Below are positions 23,602 to 31,838 of a stretch of 64,000 nucleotides of DNA, in pieces. The stretch spans positions 4,588,001 through 4,652,000 of the forward strand of contig CBDCDL010000002.1 of NCBI GenBank assembly GCA_965215345.1, in the 5' to 3' direction. Numbering within the stretch: the first letter of the stretch is position 1; every line of letters starts with the position of its first letter. This DNA comes from CATQHW01 sp965215345. GTDB taxonomy: Bacteria; Spirochaetota; Spirochaetia; SZUA-6; Bin103. The position numbers and the translations under genes are program-made. The notes under the pieces were generated by a model, which was not told the origin of the DNA, ran no database searches, and saw only the letters and a list, made by a program, of their open reading frames with translations.

Positions 23602-26600
23602 ACCTGCCGAAGCCCGAGCCGATCGACCTGCAAGCCGTCTTCCGGTCCCTGCCGCCGTGGGCGCGGCTCACGGCGCTGGTCGGCGGCGTCCTGAGCCCGC
23701 TCGCGTACGGCGCCGCGGAACTGGCGCGCATGCTGCGGCTGGCGGATCTCAAGGCGGGCGGCCGCACCGTCACGGCCGCGCTCGTCAGGAAGGCCGCTGA
23801 AGAACTGGAGCGGAGGGACATCGCCGGCCGCTCGCATCGCGACTCCCGGATCATGACGATCGAGCCGCAATGGGCGACGTGGCTGACCAGGGAAGCGCAC
23901 CGCCTCGACCTGCTGCAGCCGATCCGGGACGCCCACGACAAGACCGTTCCGTCGTACTACGGGTACGGACGACCGGGAACCGATCCGATGAAGCTGCGAT
24001 GCGCCACCGTTGCCGGCCGATTCGATCTCCTGCCCCGGCACGTCGCGGACTCGGACTGGGGATTCCTGGCGCAGCCGGGCGCGGCCGGCCTGCTCGACAC
24101 GCTGCCCGAGCAGCACCGGGACGCCGCGCTCAGAGGCTGCCTGACCGAAGTGATCGACCGCGCCGCCCCGCCGGAACCCGTGGTGACCGCCTGCCGGGAG
24201 CTCGGCTCCGCCCCGGCGCGGTTCGCGATCGACGTCGCCTTCATCCGCATCCTGCAGGGGCGGCTGGACGACGCGGCCACCACCTTCGAAGACCTGCCTT
24301 CACCGGTACAGGACCGCACGCAGGTGCGCGCCGACCGCGCCGCCGTGCAGGCGCTGATCGCAACCCTGCGCGGGGATGACGAGTCGGCGCTCCGTTCCAT
24401 CGAGACGGCGATCGCCGCCGAGCGAGCCGGGAACCGACGCCGCACGTCGGTTCCCGGCTCCATGCCGTTCATCCTGTCGCTGTTGTCCCTCGTTCGTTCC
24501 GATGCGCCGGAACACCGCACCCTGCTCGAAGATATCCTGCTTGCCGCACGGAAGCAGAGTCGGCCGCCGATGGCGCTCGACATCGTCGCATCGGCCGCGG
24601 ATCTCCGCGCCGGCACGGCGCCGCACGGGCCGATCGAGGTCACCGGCGACGTGCGCGGCTTGCTGCACGGCTGGGTCTACTGCTGGGCTCAGCGCGTCAT
24701 CAGCCCGTACGCGCCGAGCGAATCGCGGTACGAGTTCGGGCGCTACGTGGATCGGCTCTCGGCACACGGGTTTCACTGGGCGCTGGCCGAATGTCTGGCG
24801 ATCATCGGCGACGCCGGCACCGCGCTGAACGCGCACGTCGATCGATCGCCGGCGAAGGCAGGTAGACAGGCGGCGGCGATGCACCGGCAACTCGGCACGC
24901 AGACGCTGGTCACGCTGGTGCCCGCGTCCGCGACGTGGGAATTCCCGCTGAGAGCGTTGGAGCGACTCGCGTCCGAGACCCGCCGCAAAGCGGCCAAGAC
25001 CGGCGGCAACACCGAGCGTCGCCTGATCTGGGAGCTGGCGCACGACGCGGACGCCATCACCGTGACCCCGCGCGAGCAGCGCCGCGCCAAGGGCGGCGGG
25101 TGGACGAAGGGCGGCGTCCGGTCGCTGCGATGGCTGGTCGGCTCGGACGGCAGACTCGACGTTCTGCTGGCGCAGGACCGCGCCGCCGCGCAGGTGGTCA
25201 AGCGCGAACAGTTCGGTCTGCAAACGACCGCGGATGGCCGCCTGACCATGGCGGTGCTGTTCGAGCTCGCGGGCCATCCGCACGTCGTCAATGCGGCCGG
25301 GGATTCCGTCGAGGTCGTCCGCTCCGAGCCGGAGTTGGTCATCGAGCAGAAGGCCGGCGAGGTGCACGCCGCCATCATGCCCGATGACTGGGACCACGAG
25401 CGCTTCCACGCCCGGATGGTGGGCAAACGGCGGTGCGAAGTGATCCGGTTCACGCCCGATCACCACTACGTGCGGAAGATCATTCCGCAGGGCGGCTTGA
25501 CGTTGCCGGCCGAGGCCGGCCCGCGCCTGCTGGAGGCTGCATCGGCGCTCGTGCCGGTGATGCGCATTCATGGCGGCGTCGACGGCAGCGCCAGCTCGGC
25601 GCGCCTCATCGAGGCGGACGCACAGCCGCGCGTGCGGCTGGAGCCGTACGGCGGCGGGCTGGCCGCGGCGGTGGTGGTGGAGCCGGTCCCCGGGTCCGGG
25701 ATCTGCTTCGCGCCCGGCGCCGGAGGGGCGCTGGTGTTCGGCCAGCAGGTCGGCAAACCGGTGCAGGCTCGGCGCGACCTGGCGGCCGAACGGACGGCTG
25801 CCGAGCGGCTGGCGGCGGCGTGTCCACGGCTCGCCGGCACGGACGCGGCGCCGTGGTCGGTCGAGGTGCCCGATGGCGCCGACGCACTGGAGCTGTTGGA
25901 GCAGCTCGACGCTGCCGGGGCGCGCTGCCTGTGGCCGCAGGGGGAGCGGTTCAAGATCGTGGGGCGCGGCGACACCGGCCAGTTCCGGTTGCAGATCAAG
26001 ACCGCCGACGAGTGGGTGCAGGCCTCCGGCGAGCTCAGGATCGACGAGCACCGCGCGCTCAACCTGAAGGAGTTGTTCGCGTTGCTGGACGCCAATCCGG
26101 GCTCCCGGTTTCTGGAGCTGGCGCAGGGCGAGTTCCTTTCGCTGACGGCGTCGTTCCGCCGCCGGTTGGACGATCTGCGCAGCGTGTCGTCACCGGCGGC
26201 GCGCGGCGCGCAGCGCCTGCATCCCCTTGCGGCGCTCGTCCTCGACGAATGGATCGAACGGACCCGGCTCGACGCCGACCGGGCGTGGCGCGCACGACAG
26301 CAGCGGCTGCGCGACGCGCACGAGTACGAACCGGAGGTGCCGAGCACGCTGCAGGCGGAGTTGCGCCCCTACCAGCAGGAGGGGTTCCGCTGGCTGTCGC
26401 GCCTGAGCCGCTGGGACGCCGGCGCCTGCCTGGCCGATGACATGGGTCTCGGCAAGACCGTGCAGGCGCTGGCGCTGCTCCTGGAGCGCGCCCCGGACGG
26501 ACCGGCGCTGGTGGTCGTGCCGACCTCGGTCGCCGCCAACTGGATCGAGGAGGCGCGCCGTTTCGCACCGACCCTGAACGTGCGCGCGTGCACCGGCGCC

Positions 26601-27752
26601 GCCGACTCCCGCGCCGCCCTGCTCGAAGAGCTCGGCCCGTTCGATCTGGTCATCACCACCTACGCGCTGCTGCACATCGACGCGGAGCGGCTCTGCGGCA
26701 TCGCGTGGCACAGCGCGGTGCTCGACGAGGCGCAGGCCATCAAGAATCCGGCCGCCAAACGCTCGCGCGCCGCCCGCGCCCTGAACGCCCGCTTTCGCCT
26801 GGTCACCACCGGGACGCCGATCCAGAACAACCTGACGGACCTGCACTCGCTGTTCAGCTTCATCAACCCCGGCATGCTGGGCTCCCTCCAACAGTTCCGG
26901 CGCACCTTCGCCGCGCCGATCGAGGCGGAGGCGAGCGGCACGGCGCGGGCGCGGTTGCGGCGTCTGGTGGCGCCGTTCGTCCTGCGCAGACTGAAGGCGG
27001 AGGTCCTGGACGACCTGCCGCCGCGTACCGAGATCACGCTGCACGTGGAGATGTCCCCGGCCGAGGCGTCGTTCTACGAGGCGCTGCGCCGCCGGGCGGT
27101 GGAGGACCTGGAGGCGCTGCGCGCCGAAGGTCCGGGCGACGACGACGGACGGATGCTGATGCTGGCGCACCTGACGCGCCTGCGCCGCGCGTGCTGCAAC
27201 CCCGCGCTGGTGAATCCGGCCGACGCGCCGGCCAGCTCCAAGCTGGCGACGTTCGCCGAGACGCTCGACGAGCTGCTCGCCAACCGCCACAAGGTGCTGG
27301 TGTTCTCGCAATTCGTCGGACACCTGAAGTTGATCGAAACGCACCTGCAGGAGGCGGACATCGGTTACCAGTACCTCGACGGCAGTATCCCGGTCGGCGC
27401 GCGCCGCGAGCGGATCGCCGCATTCCAGGCCGGTCAGGGCGACGTGTTCCTGATCTCCCTGACTGCCGGCGGCGTCGGGCTGAACCTGACCGCCGCCGAC
27501 TACGTGATGCACATGGATCCCTGGTGGAACCCGGCGGTCGAGGATCAGGCTTCGGACCGCGCCCACCGCATCGGTCAGACCCGCCCGGTGACCATTTACC
27601 GTCTGGTCACCAAGGGGACCATCGAGGAGCAGATCGTCGACCTGCACCACAGCAAGCGCGAGCTCGCCGATCGCCTGCTGGAGACCGGCGGCGCACCCGC
27701 ACGGCTGGACCCTGCCGAGCTGCTTGCGCTGCTGCGGCAGCCGCTGGTCTGA
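23598..27752 (+). CDS. Giant SNF2-family DNA translocase/ATPase
   Basis: 1,384-residue protein. The last third is a complete SNF2 superfamily II motor: motif I DDMGLGKTVQALALL (about 946-960), motif II DEAQ (about 1043), motif III TGTPIQNNL (about 1071), then the C-lobe with VFSQFVGHLKLI, SLTAGGVGLNLTAADYV and DQASDRAHRIGQ (about 1323). The first 900 residues carry no SNF2 signature and no clear SWIM zinc finger. They include a possible winged-helix segment (about 15-85) and helical repeat-like sequence with many short Ala/Arg-rich helices. Bacterial relatives are poorly characterised; roles in transcription recycling, repair or defence are possible. It overlaps the upstream oxidoreductase gene (GTGA). 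No methylase, nuclease or phospholipase partner of a known defence system is adjacent. Confidence 0.9.
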   Translation: MNLPKPEPIDLQAVFRSLPPWARLTALVGGVLSPLAYGAAELARMLRLADLKAGGRTVTAALVRKAAEELERRDIAGRSHRDSRIMTIEPQWATWLTREAHRLDLLQPIRDAHDKTVPSYYGYGRPGTDPMKLRCATVAGRFDLLPRHVADSDWGFLAQPGAAGLLDTLPEQHRDAALRGCLTEVIDRAAPPEPVVTACRELGSAPARFAIDVAFIRILQGRLDDAATTFEDLPSPVQDRTQVRADRAAVQALIATLRGDDESALRSIETAIAAERAGNRRRTSVPGSMPFILSLLSLVRSDAPEHRTLLEDILLAARKQSRPPMALDIVASAADLRAGTAPHGPIEVTGDVRGLLHGWVYCWAQRVISPYAPSESRYEFGRYVDRLSAHGFHWALAECLAIIGDAGTALNAHVDRSPAKAGRQAAAMHRQLGTQTLVTLVPASATWEFPLRALERLASETRRKAAKTGGNTERRLIWELAHDADAITVTPREQRRAKGGGWTKGGVRSLRWLVGSDGRLDVLLAQDRAAAQVVKREQFGLQTTADGRLTMAVLFELAGHPHVVNAAGDSVEVVRSEPELVIEQKAGEVHAAIMPDDWDHERFHARMVGKRRCEVIRFTPDHHYVRKIIPQGGLTLPAEAGPRLLEAASALVPVMRIHGGVDGSASSARLIEADAQPRVRLEPYGGGLAAAVVVEPVPGSGICFAPGAGGALVFGQQVGKPVQARRDLAAERTAAERLAAACPRLAGTDAAPWSVEVPDGADALELLEQLDAAGARCLWPQGERFKIVGRGDTGQFRLQIKTADEWVQASGELRIDEHRALNLKELFALLDANPGSRFLELAQGEFLSLTASFRRRLDDLRSVSSPAARGAQRLHPLAALVLDEWIERTRLDADRAWRARQQRLRDAHEYEPEVPSTLQAELRPYQQEGFRWLSRLSRWDAGACLADDMGLGKTVQALALLLERAPDGPALVVVPTSVAANWIEEARRFAPTLNVRACTGAADSRAALLEELGPFDLVITTYALLHIDAERLCGIAWHSAVLDEAQAIKNPAAKRSRAARALNARFRLVTTGTPIQNNLTDLHSLFSFINPGMLGSLQQFRRTFAAPIEAEASGTARARLRRLVAPFVLRRLKAEVLDDLPPRTEITLHVEMSPAEASFYEALRRRAVEDLEALRAEGPGDDDGRMLMLAHLTRLRRACCNPALVNPADAPASSKLATFAETLDELLANRHKVLVFSQFVGHLKLIETHLQEADIGYQYLDGSIPVGARRERIAAFQAGQGDVFLISLTAGGVGLNLTAADYVMHMDPWWNPAVEDQASDRAHRIGQTRPVTIYRLVTKGTIEEQIVDLHHSKRELADRLLETGGAPARLDPAELLALLRQPLV

Positions 27753-27824
27753 TCGCGCATGTGACGATCCGCAACCGCAACACGGTGCGCAAGCTCGCCG
27801 CCCTGCTGGACGAGCTGTAGCGCC

Positions 27825-28609
27825 GTGAAAAACTACCAGCACGAGAACGCCACCCGCTACCGGAGGGTGGCGGGCACGGTCGTCGATGCTCCGGCAGCGG
27901 AGAAGCACGGGACCACGGATTCCGCGGACTTCTCGTCACGCGGGTTCCTGGAAGACGTGCTCCCTCGGCTCCGTTTCGACCGGGAGCGCCCGACGGCCTT
28001 GGAGCTGGGAACGGGCGTGGGCGCGGGCGCGCTCCTCCTGGCCGGCCTCGGGTTCCGGGTGCACGCGATCGACCTGTCCCGGAAGCCATCGAGCAGGCCC
28101 GGCGCACCGCCTCGGCGCGCGGACTCGACATCGATTTCGAGGTCATGGACGTCACGCGCATCCCGCACGCCGGGCCGGCATACGACCTGATCGTCGACAG
28201 CTACTGCCTGCAGGGCATCGTGCTCGACGCGGACCGCCGGGCGGTTCTCCGCGCCGTCAAGGCGCGGCTCGCCCCCCGCGGCTGCTATCTGCTGAGCACC
28301 GCGATGTACGACGCCGCCCGCCATCGCCCCGGCTGTCGGGTGGCCGACTGGAGGACAGGGCGGGTGTTCGACGGCTACGACGAGGAGTGCCTGTACGACC
28401 CGGCCACCGATCTCTGCTACTGGCCCTGCCACGGCGACGTCGAGATCGACGGCGCCATCATCGTCGACGGGGCGCGCTTCTTCCCGGCCCGCCGTTATCG
28501 CAACGGTCCGCGCCTGCGGAAGGAAGTCGAGTCCTTCGGCTTCGAAGTACTCCTGCAGACGGGCGGGTCGGGTGAGAATGTCGTCGCCGTCCACCGCCGC
28601 AGATCGTAG
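27825..28609 (+). pseudogene. SAM-dependent methyltransferase, frameshifted
   Basis: Class I methyltransferase split by one frameshift near 28080. The first part (GTG 27825) reads through TALELGTGVGAGALLLAGLG and VHAIDLS, that is motif I and the acidic end of strand 2. The other frame then continues AIEQARRTASARGLDIDFEV, MDVTRIPHAGPAYDLIVDSY and the rest of the Rossmann core, ending at 28609. Joining the frames needs loss or gain of one or two bases around CTGTCCCGGAAGCC. A sequencing or assembly error is as likely as real decay, because both halves are otherwise well conserved. The substrate is unknown. It lies between the SNF2 gene and the sigma-factor operon. Confidence 0.8.
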
Positions 28610-28653
28610 CTCTTCCACCCTGGGACGCGGGCGGTCATCGCCGCCTCGTACGG

Positions 28654-28685
28654 TTGGCGTGTGCGCGCGGCGCGCCTACTATAGT
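28654..28685 (+). promoter_or_regulatory. Putative promoter of the sigma/anti-sigma operon
   Basis: TTGGCG (28654-28659), a 17-nt spacer and TACTAT (28677-28682), overlapped by TATAGT (28680-28685), which ends 6 nt before ATG 28692. The transcript would begin at or within two bases of the start codon, a leaderless arrangement. Confidence 0.55.
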
Positions 28686-28691
28686 GATGCG

Positions 28692-29339
28692 ATGGCTCCG
28701 CGAACGTCAGCGGCCGAGCGCAGCAACGCAGAGTGGCTGGCGGCGCTCGCTCCGGAGTCGCCGGCGCGGTCGGCCGCGATCGAGGAACTTCGCCAGACGC
28801 TCGTCGCGGGTCTGCGCCGCGGCCTGCTGGGGAGCCGCAGCATGCGGCGGCGCGAGTTCGCCGAGCAGGCCGAGGATTTCGCCCAGGAAGCGCTGGTCAA
28901 GATCCTTGCGAGCCTGGACTCCTTCCGCGACGAGAGCCGCTTCGTCACCTGGGCGCACAAGATCGCCATTCGCGTCGCCCTGACCGAATTGCGCCGCAAG
29001 CGCTGGAACGACGTGTCGTTCGACACGCTGCTCATGTCCTCGGAAGGGGATTCGATCCCGCGGGCGCTGGCCGATCCGTCGGTCGGCCCGGAGCTGGCAG
29101 CGCAACGCGCCGCCAGCCTGGAACGGGTGCTGCGCTACATCCGCGAGGACCTCACCGACAAGCAGCGCACCGCCATGACCGCCGCGATCCTCCGCGGGAT
29201 GCCGCTGGAGGAGGTGGCGCGGCGCATGTCGATGAATCGTAACGCGCTCTACAAGCTCCTGCACGATGCACGTAAGCGTTTGAAGCGCCGCATGCTCCAA
29301 GACGGTATACGCCCTGACGACATACTGGCGGCATTCTGA
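28692..29339 (+). CDS. ECF-type RNA polymerase sigma factor
   Basis: 215-residue sigma-70 family protein with only regions 2 and 4. Region 2 (about 55-120) contains the core-binding and -10 recognition helices in EDFAQEALVKILASLDSFRD and FVTWAHKIAIRVALTELRRK. Region 4 (about 150-205) has LTDKQRTAMTAAILRGMPLE and the recognition helix MSMNRNALYKLLHDARKRLK. The start at ATG 28692 fits the upstream promoter. The next gene encodes a small zinc-binding protein that should be its anti-sigma factor, and an RNA methyltransferase overlaps that gene. The activating signal is unknown. Confidence 0.92.
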   Translation: MAPRTSAAERSNAEWLAALAPESPARSAAIEELRQTLVAGLRRGLLGSRSMRRREFAEQAEDFAQEALVKILASLDSFRDESRFVTWAHKIAIRVALTELRRKRWNDVSFDTLLMSSEGDSIPRALADPSVGPELAAQRAASLERVLRYIREDLTDKQRTAMTAAILRGMPLEEVARRMSMNRNALYKLLHDARKRLKRRMLQDGIRPDDILAAF

Positions 29340-29368
29340 CGGACCGATGATGAAGGAGGAGGCGAGGA

Positions 29369-29692
29369 ATGCTCGTGCGTAGCGGCGATCCGTACCGCGA
29401 GCTGAAAGCCGCGCACGGCCGGCCGGCGCGTCCGCCACGCCGGACCGCGGCGCTGCACGACGAGATGACGCGCTTGGCTCGCGAAGCACTGCGCGCCGCG
29501 CTGGACATGACCCGCGACGAGGAGCTCGACTGCGGCGAGTGCCACGAGCTGCTGGACCTGTTCGCGGAGATGCACGCCGCCGGCAAGGACGTAAAGGCTT
29601 TGCTGCCGCTGGTGTACCTCCACCTGCAGGCGTGCGGGGACTGCTTCGAAGAGTTCGAGGCGCTGCGCCGCATCGTCGCCGCGACGCGATGA
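29369..29692 (+). CDS. Probable zinc-binding anti-sigma factor
   Basis: 107-residue cytoplasmic protein without membrane segments. It has CGECHELLDLFAEMHAAGKD followed by HLQACGDCFEEFEALRR, resembling the ZAS-type anti-sigma fold (His plus CxxC zinc site) with an extra Cys-x2-Cys-His. In ECF systems such proteins bind the cognate sigma factor and release it on a redox or metal signal. It starts at ATG 29369 behind a clear GAAGGAGGAGG site, 29 nt after the sigma gene. The last four bases overlap the next start (ATGA). The role is inferred from motif and position. Confidence 0.75.
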   Translation: MLVRSGDPYRELKAAHGRPARPPRRTAALHDEMTRLAREALRAALDMTRDEELDCGECHELLDLFAEMHAAGKDVKALLPLVYLHLQACGDCFEEFEALRRIVAATR

Positions 29693-30414
29693 CCGCCTGC
29701 GACCGGCATGTCCGGCTGGTGCTGGCCGGCCCCCGTGACGGGCGCAACGTGGGCTCGGTGTGCCGGGCGATGAAGACCATGGGGATGCGCGACCTTTCCA
29801 TCGTCGCCGGCGACTTCGATCCCACCGACGCGCGCGCGGCCGCCGTGCACGCCGCCGACGTGTTCGATTCCGCGGCGCGCCCCGCGACGCTGCAGGAAGC
29901 GATTGCCGACTGCGACGAGGCGATCGCCATCAGCCGGCGCCGCGGCAAGCGCCGCAAACGGGCGCCCATGCCGCTCTCCGAACTGGCCGGGCACTTGGCA
30001 GGCCGCGGGCCGGGCACGACCGCCCTGGTCTTCGGCACCGAGGCGACGGGCCTGCGCGACGAGGAGATCGCCTGCTGTTCCGGCATGCTGTCCATCCCCA
30101 CCCATCCGGACTTCCCTTCCCTGAACCTCTCGCACGCGGCGCAGATCGTCACCTACGAGCTGTTCCGCGCCCGCGGCCAGCACCTGCCGGCGCGCTATTA
30201 CGAACCGGTATCCCTGCAGGAAGTGGACGCCGCGCTGGATCCGCTGCTCGACCTGCTGGTCGGGATCGACTTCTTCCGGCAGGCCGGGCCCGAGGAGCTG
30301 CGCGTGTTCCTGCGCGACGTCCTGGCGCGGGCGGCGCTGGCCGCGCCCGAGTGCGAGCGGCTGCAGACCCTCTTTCACAGCATGCGAGGCATCGTGCTGC
30401 TCCGCCGCGCCTGA
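29689..30414 (+). CDS. SPOUT-family RNA 2'-O-methyltransferase (TrmJ/TrmH-like)
   Basis: 241-residue RNA methyltransferase of the SpoU/TrmH family, which uses a trefoil knot to bind SAM and modifies ribose 2'-OH in tRNA or rRNA. Motif 1 is GRNVGSVCRAMKTMG (about 18-32), motif 2 ALVFGTEATGLRDEE (about 109-123), motif 3 IPTHPDFPSLNLSHAAQIVT (about 134-153). The N-terminal knot without an extra RNA-binding extension and the roughly 80-residue C-terminal helical tail resemble TrmJ, which methylates position 32 of tRNA. The start overlaps the anti-sigma gene, so it is expressed with the sigma operon and may be stress-regulated. Confidence 0.88.
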   Translation: MTACDRHVRLVLAGPRDGRNVGSVCRAMKTMGMRDLSIVAGDFDPTDARAAAVHAADVFDSAARPATLQEAIADCDEAIAISRRRGKRRKRAPMPLSELAGHLAGRGPGTTALVFGTEATGLRDEEIACCSGMLSIPTHPDFPSLNLSHAAQIVTYELFRARGQHLPARYYEPVSLQEVDAALDPLLDLLVGIDFFRQAGPEELRVFLRDVLARAALAAPECERLQTLFHSMRGIVLLRRA

Positions 30415-30440
30415 CCCATAATCGAAGCTGGAGGCTGGCG

Positions 30441-31544
30441 ATGGACTACCGACTGCGCGACGCGGGTGACCTGCCGAGCCCGGCACTGCTGATCGACCTG
30501 GACCGGTTCGACCGCAACGCCGACCGCGTGATCGAGATCGCCGGATCCCCGGACCGCGTCTGGCCGCACGTGAAGACCCAGAAGTCGGCCGACCTGGCGC
30601 GCCGCCTCATGCGGCGCGGCTTCCGCCGCTTCAAGTGCACGACCATCGCCGAAGCGGAGATGCTTGCCTGCGTGGAGGCGCCGGAGGTGCTGGTCTCCTA
30701 TCAACTCCTCGGACCGCATCCGCGACGCCTCGCGGAGCTGGCCCGGCGCCATCCCGGCACGCGATTCTCCACGCTGGTCGACGATCCCGGGCCGCTGCGC
30801 GCGGTGTCCGCGGCCGCCGCCGGGGCCGGCGTGACGATCGGGGTCATGCTCGACGTGGACCTGGGCATGCACCGCACCGGCGTCGCACCCGACGGCGAGG
30901 CGGCGATCGCCCTCTATCGGCTCATCGCCGACCTGCCGGGGGTCGAGCCGGCCGGCCTGCACGGCTACGACGGCCACAACCACCAGCGCAGCCGCGACGA
31001 GCGCATCGCCGCCTGCGACCGGGGGACCGCCGCCATCAAGGCCCTGCAGGGGACGCTCGAGGCGGCCCGCCTGGCGGTGCCGCGCCGCATCATGGGCGGC
31101 ACGCCCACCTTCCCCTGTCACGCCCGCCACGCGGACGCGGAGCTGTCCCCCGGCACCTGCTTCCTGCACGACCTGGGCTATGCCGCCATGCTCCCGGACC
31201 TGACGTTCGAGTTCGCAGCGCTGCTGCTCACGCGGGTGCTGAGCGCCTCCACCCCGGGCTACGTGACCTTCGACCTGGGCAACAAGGCGATCGCCGCCGA
31301 TCCGCCGGGCGAGCGTGGCCGCTTCCTGGCGATCGACGGCGCGCGCACCTTGATCCACAACGAGGAGCATTGGCTGCTGGCGGTCTCGCCCGAGCTGCGG
31401 TTCCGGGTAGGCGAGGAGCACTACGTGATTCCCACCCACGTGTGCCCCTGCGTGGCGCTGCACCGGCAGTTCTACGCCGTGCAGGACGACCGCGTGCAGG
31501 CGACGTACGAAGTGACCGCGCGGGATCGCGCGCTGACCGTCTGA
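30441..31544 (+). CDS. PLP enzyme of the D-threonine aldolase / D-serine dehydratase-like family
   Basis: 367-residue fold-type III PLP enzyme with an alanine-racemase-like TIM barrel and a DSD1-like C-terminal domain. K45 in WPHVKTQKSADLARR is the predicted PLP lysine. The metal-binding His-x-Cys appears as IPTHVCPCVALH near residue 335. Family members cleave D-3-hydroxy amino acids or dehydrate D-serine using a divalent metal. The conserved VDLGMHRTGV and HGYDGHNH blocks are present. It starts at ATG 30441 with GGAGGC upstream, 26 nt after the methyltransferase gene. Exact substrate preference cannot be read from sequence. Confidence 0.88.
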   Translation: MDYRLRDAGDLPSPALLIDLDRFDRNADRVIEIAGSPDRVWPHVKTQKSADLARRLMRRGFRRFKCTTIAEAEMLACVEAPEVLVSYQLLGPHPRRLAELARRHPGTRFSTLVDDPGPLRAVSAAAAGAGVTIGVMLDVDLGMHRTGVAPDGEAAIALYRLIADLPGVEPAGLHGYDGHNHQRSRDERIAACDRGTAAIKALQGTLEAARLAVPRRIMGGTPTFPCHARHADAELSPGTCFLHDLGYAAMLPDLTFEFAALLLTRVLSASTPGYVTFDLGNKAIAADPPGERGRFLAIDGARTLIHNEEHWLLAVSPELRFRVGEEHYVIPTHVCPCVALHRQFYAVQDDRVQATYEVTARDRALTV

Positions 31545-31567
31545 CGGCGGTGAAGACTCCCGCGCCC

Positions 31568-31825
31568 ATGGTTCGGGCCACGCGACACGCCAGGCGATCA
31601 GGGCAGGCGTTGCGGACCGTGGTGGAAGAGGGACTGCGACTCGCGCTGGATCGATCCCCACGCACCGAGCCGTACCGCCTTCCCGACCGTAGCGTCGGCG
31701 ACCCGGACGCGGCCGATCCGCTGGAGGCGCTGTCGGACGAGCTGCCGAGTGCGGATCGCGACTTCGCGCTCCTTCCCGAGCTCCGCACGCGCAACCCGCC
31801 GGCACCTGATCTCGAACCAGGATAG
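31568..31825 (+). pseudogene. VapB-type antitoxin relic
   Basis: Short reading frame whose first 60 residues resemble the tail of a VapB-family antitoxin: ARRSGQALRTVVEEGLRLAL followed by TEPYRLPDRSVGDPDAADPL. The usual N-terminal beta strand (MRTTL-type) is missing, and no PIN-domain toxin follows. The C-terminal third has no family similarity and may be drifted sequence. It lies between the PLP enzyme and the ABC transporter. An in-frame GTG at 31550 gives six more residues. It is probably a degenerate leftover of a toxin-antitoxin module, though a small expressed protein cannot be excluded. Confidence 0.45.
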
Positions 31826-31838
31826 CGGCGTGTACGGC

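Noticed and set aside
27762..27821. Twenty-codon open stretch (VTIRNRNTVRKLAALLDEL) after the SNF2 gene
   Set aside because: Too short to support as a gene. It resembles antitoxin N termini only loosely.
23598..28609. Known SNF2-containing phage-defence system (DISARM- or Dnd-like)
   Set aside because: No DNA methylase of that type, phospholipase D, DUF1998 or sulfur-modification genes lie nearby. The adjacent methyltransferase is a small frameshifted class I enzyme.
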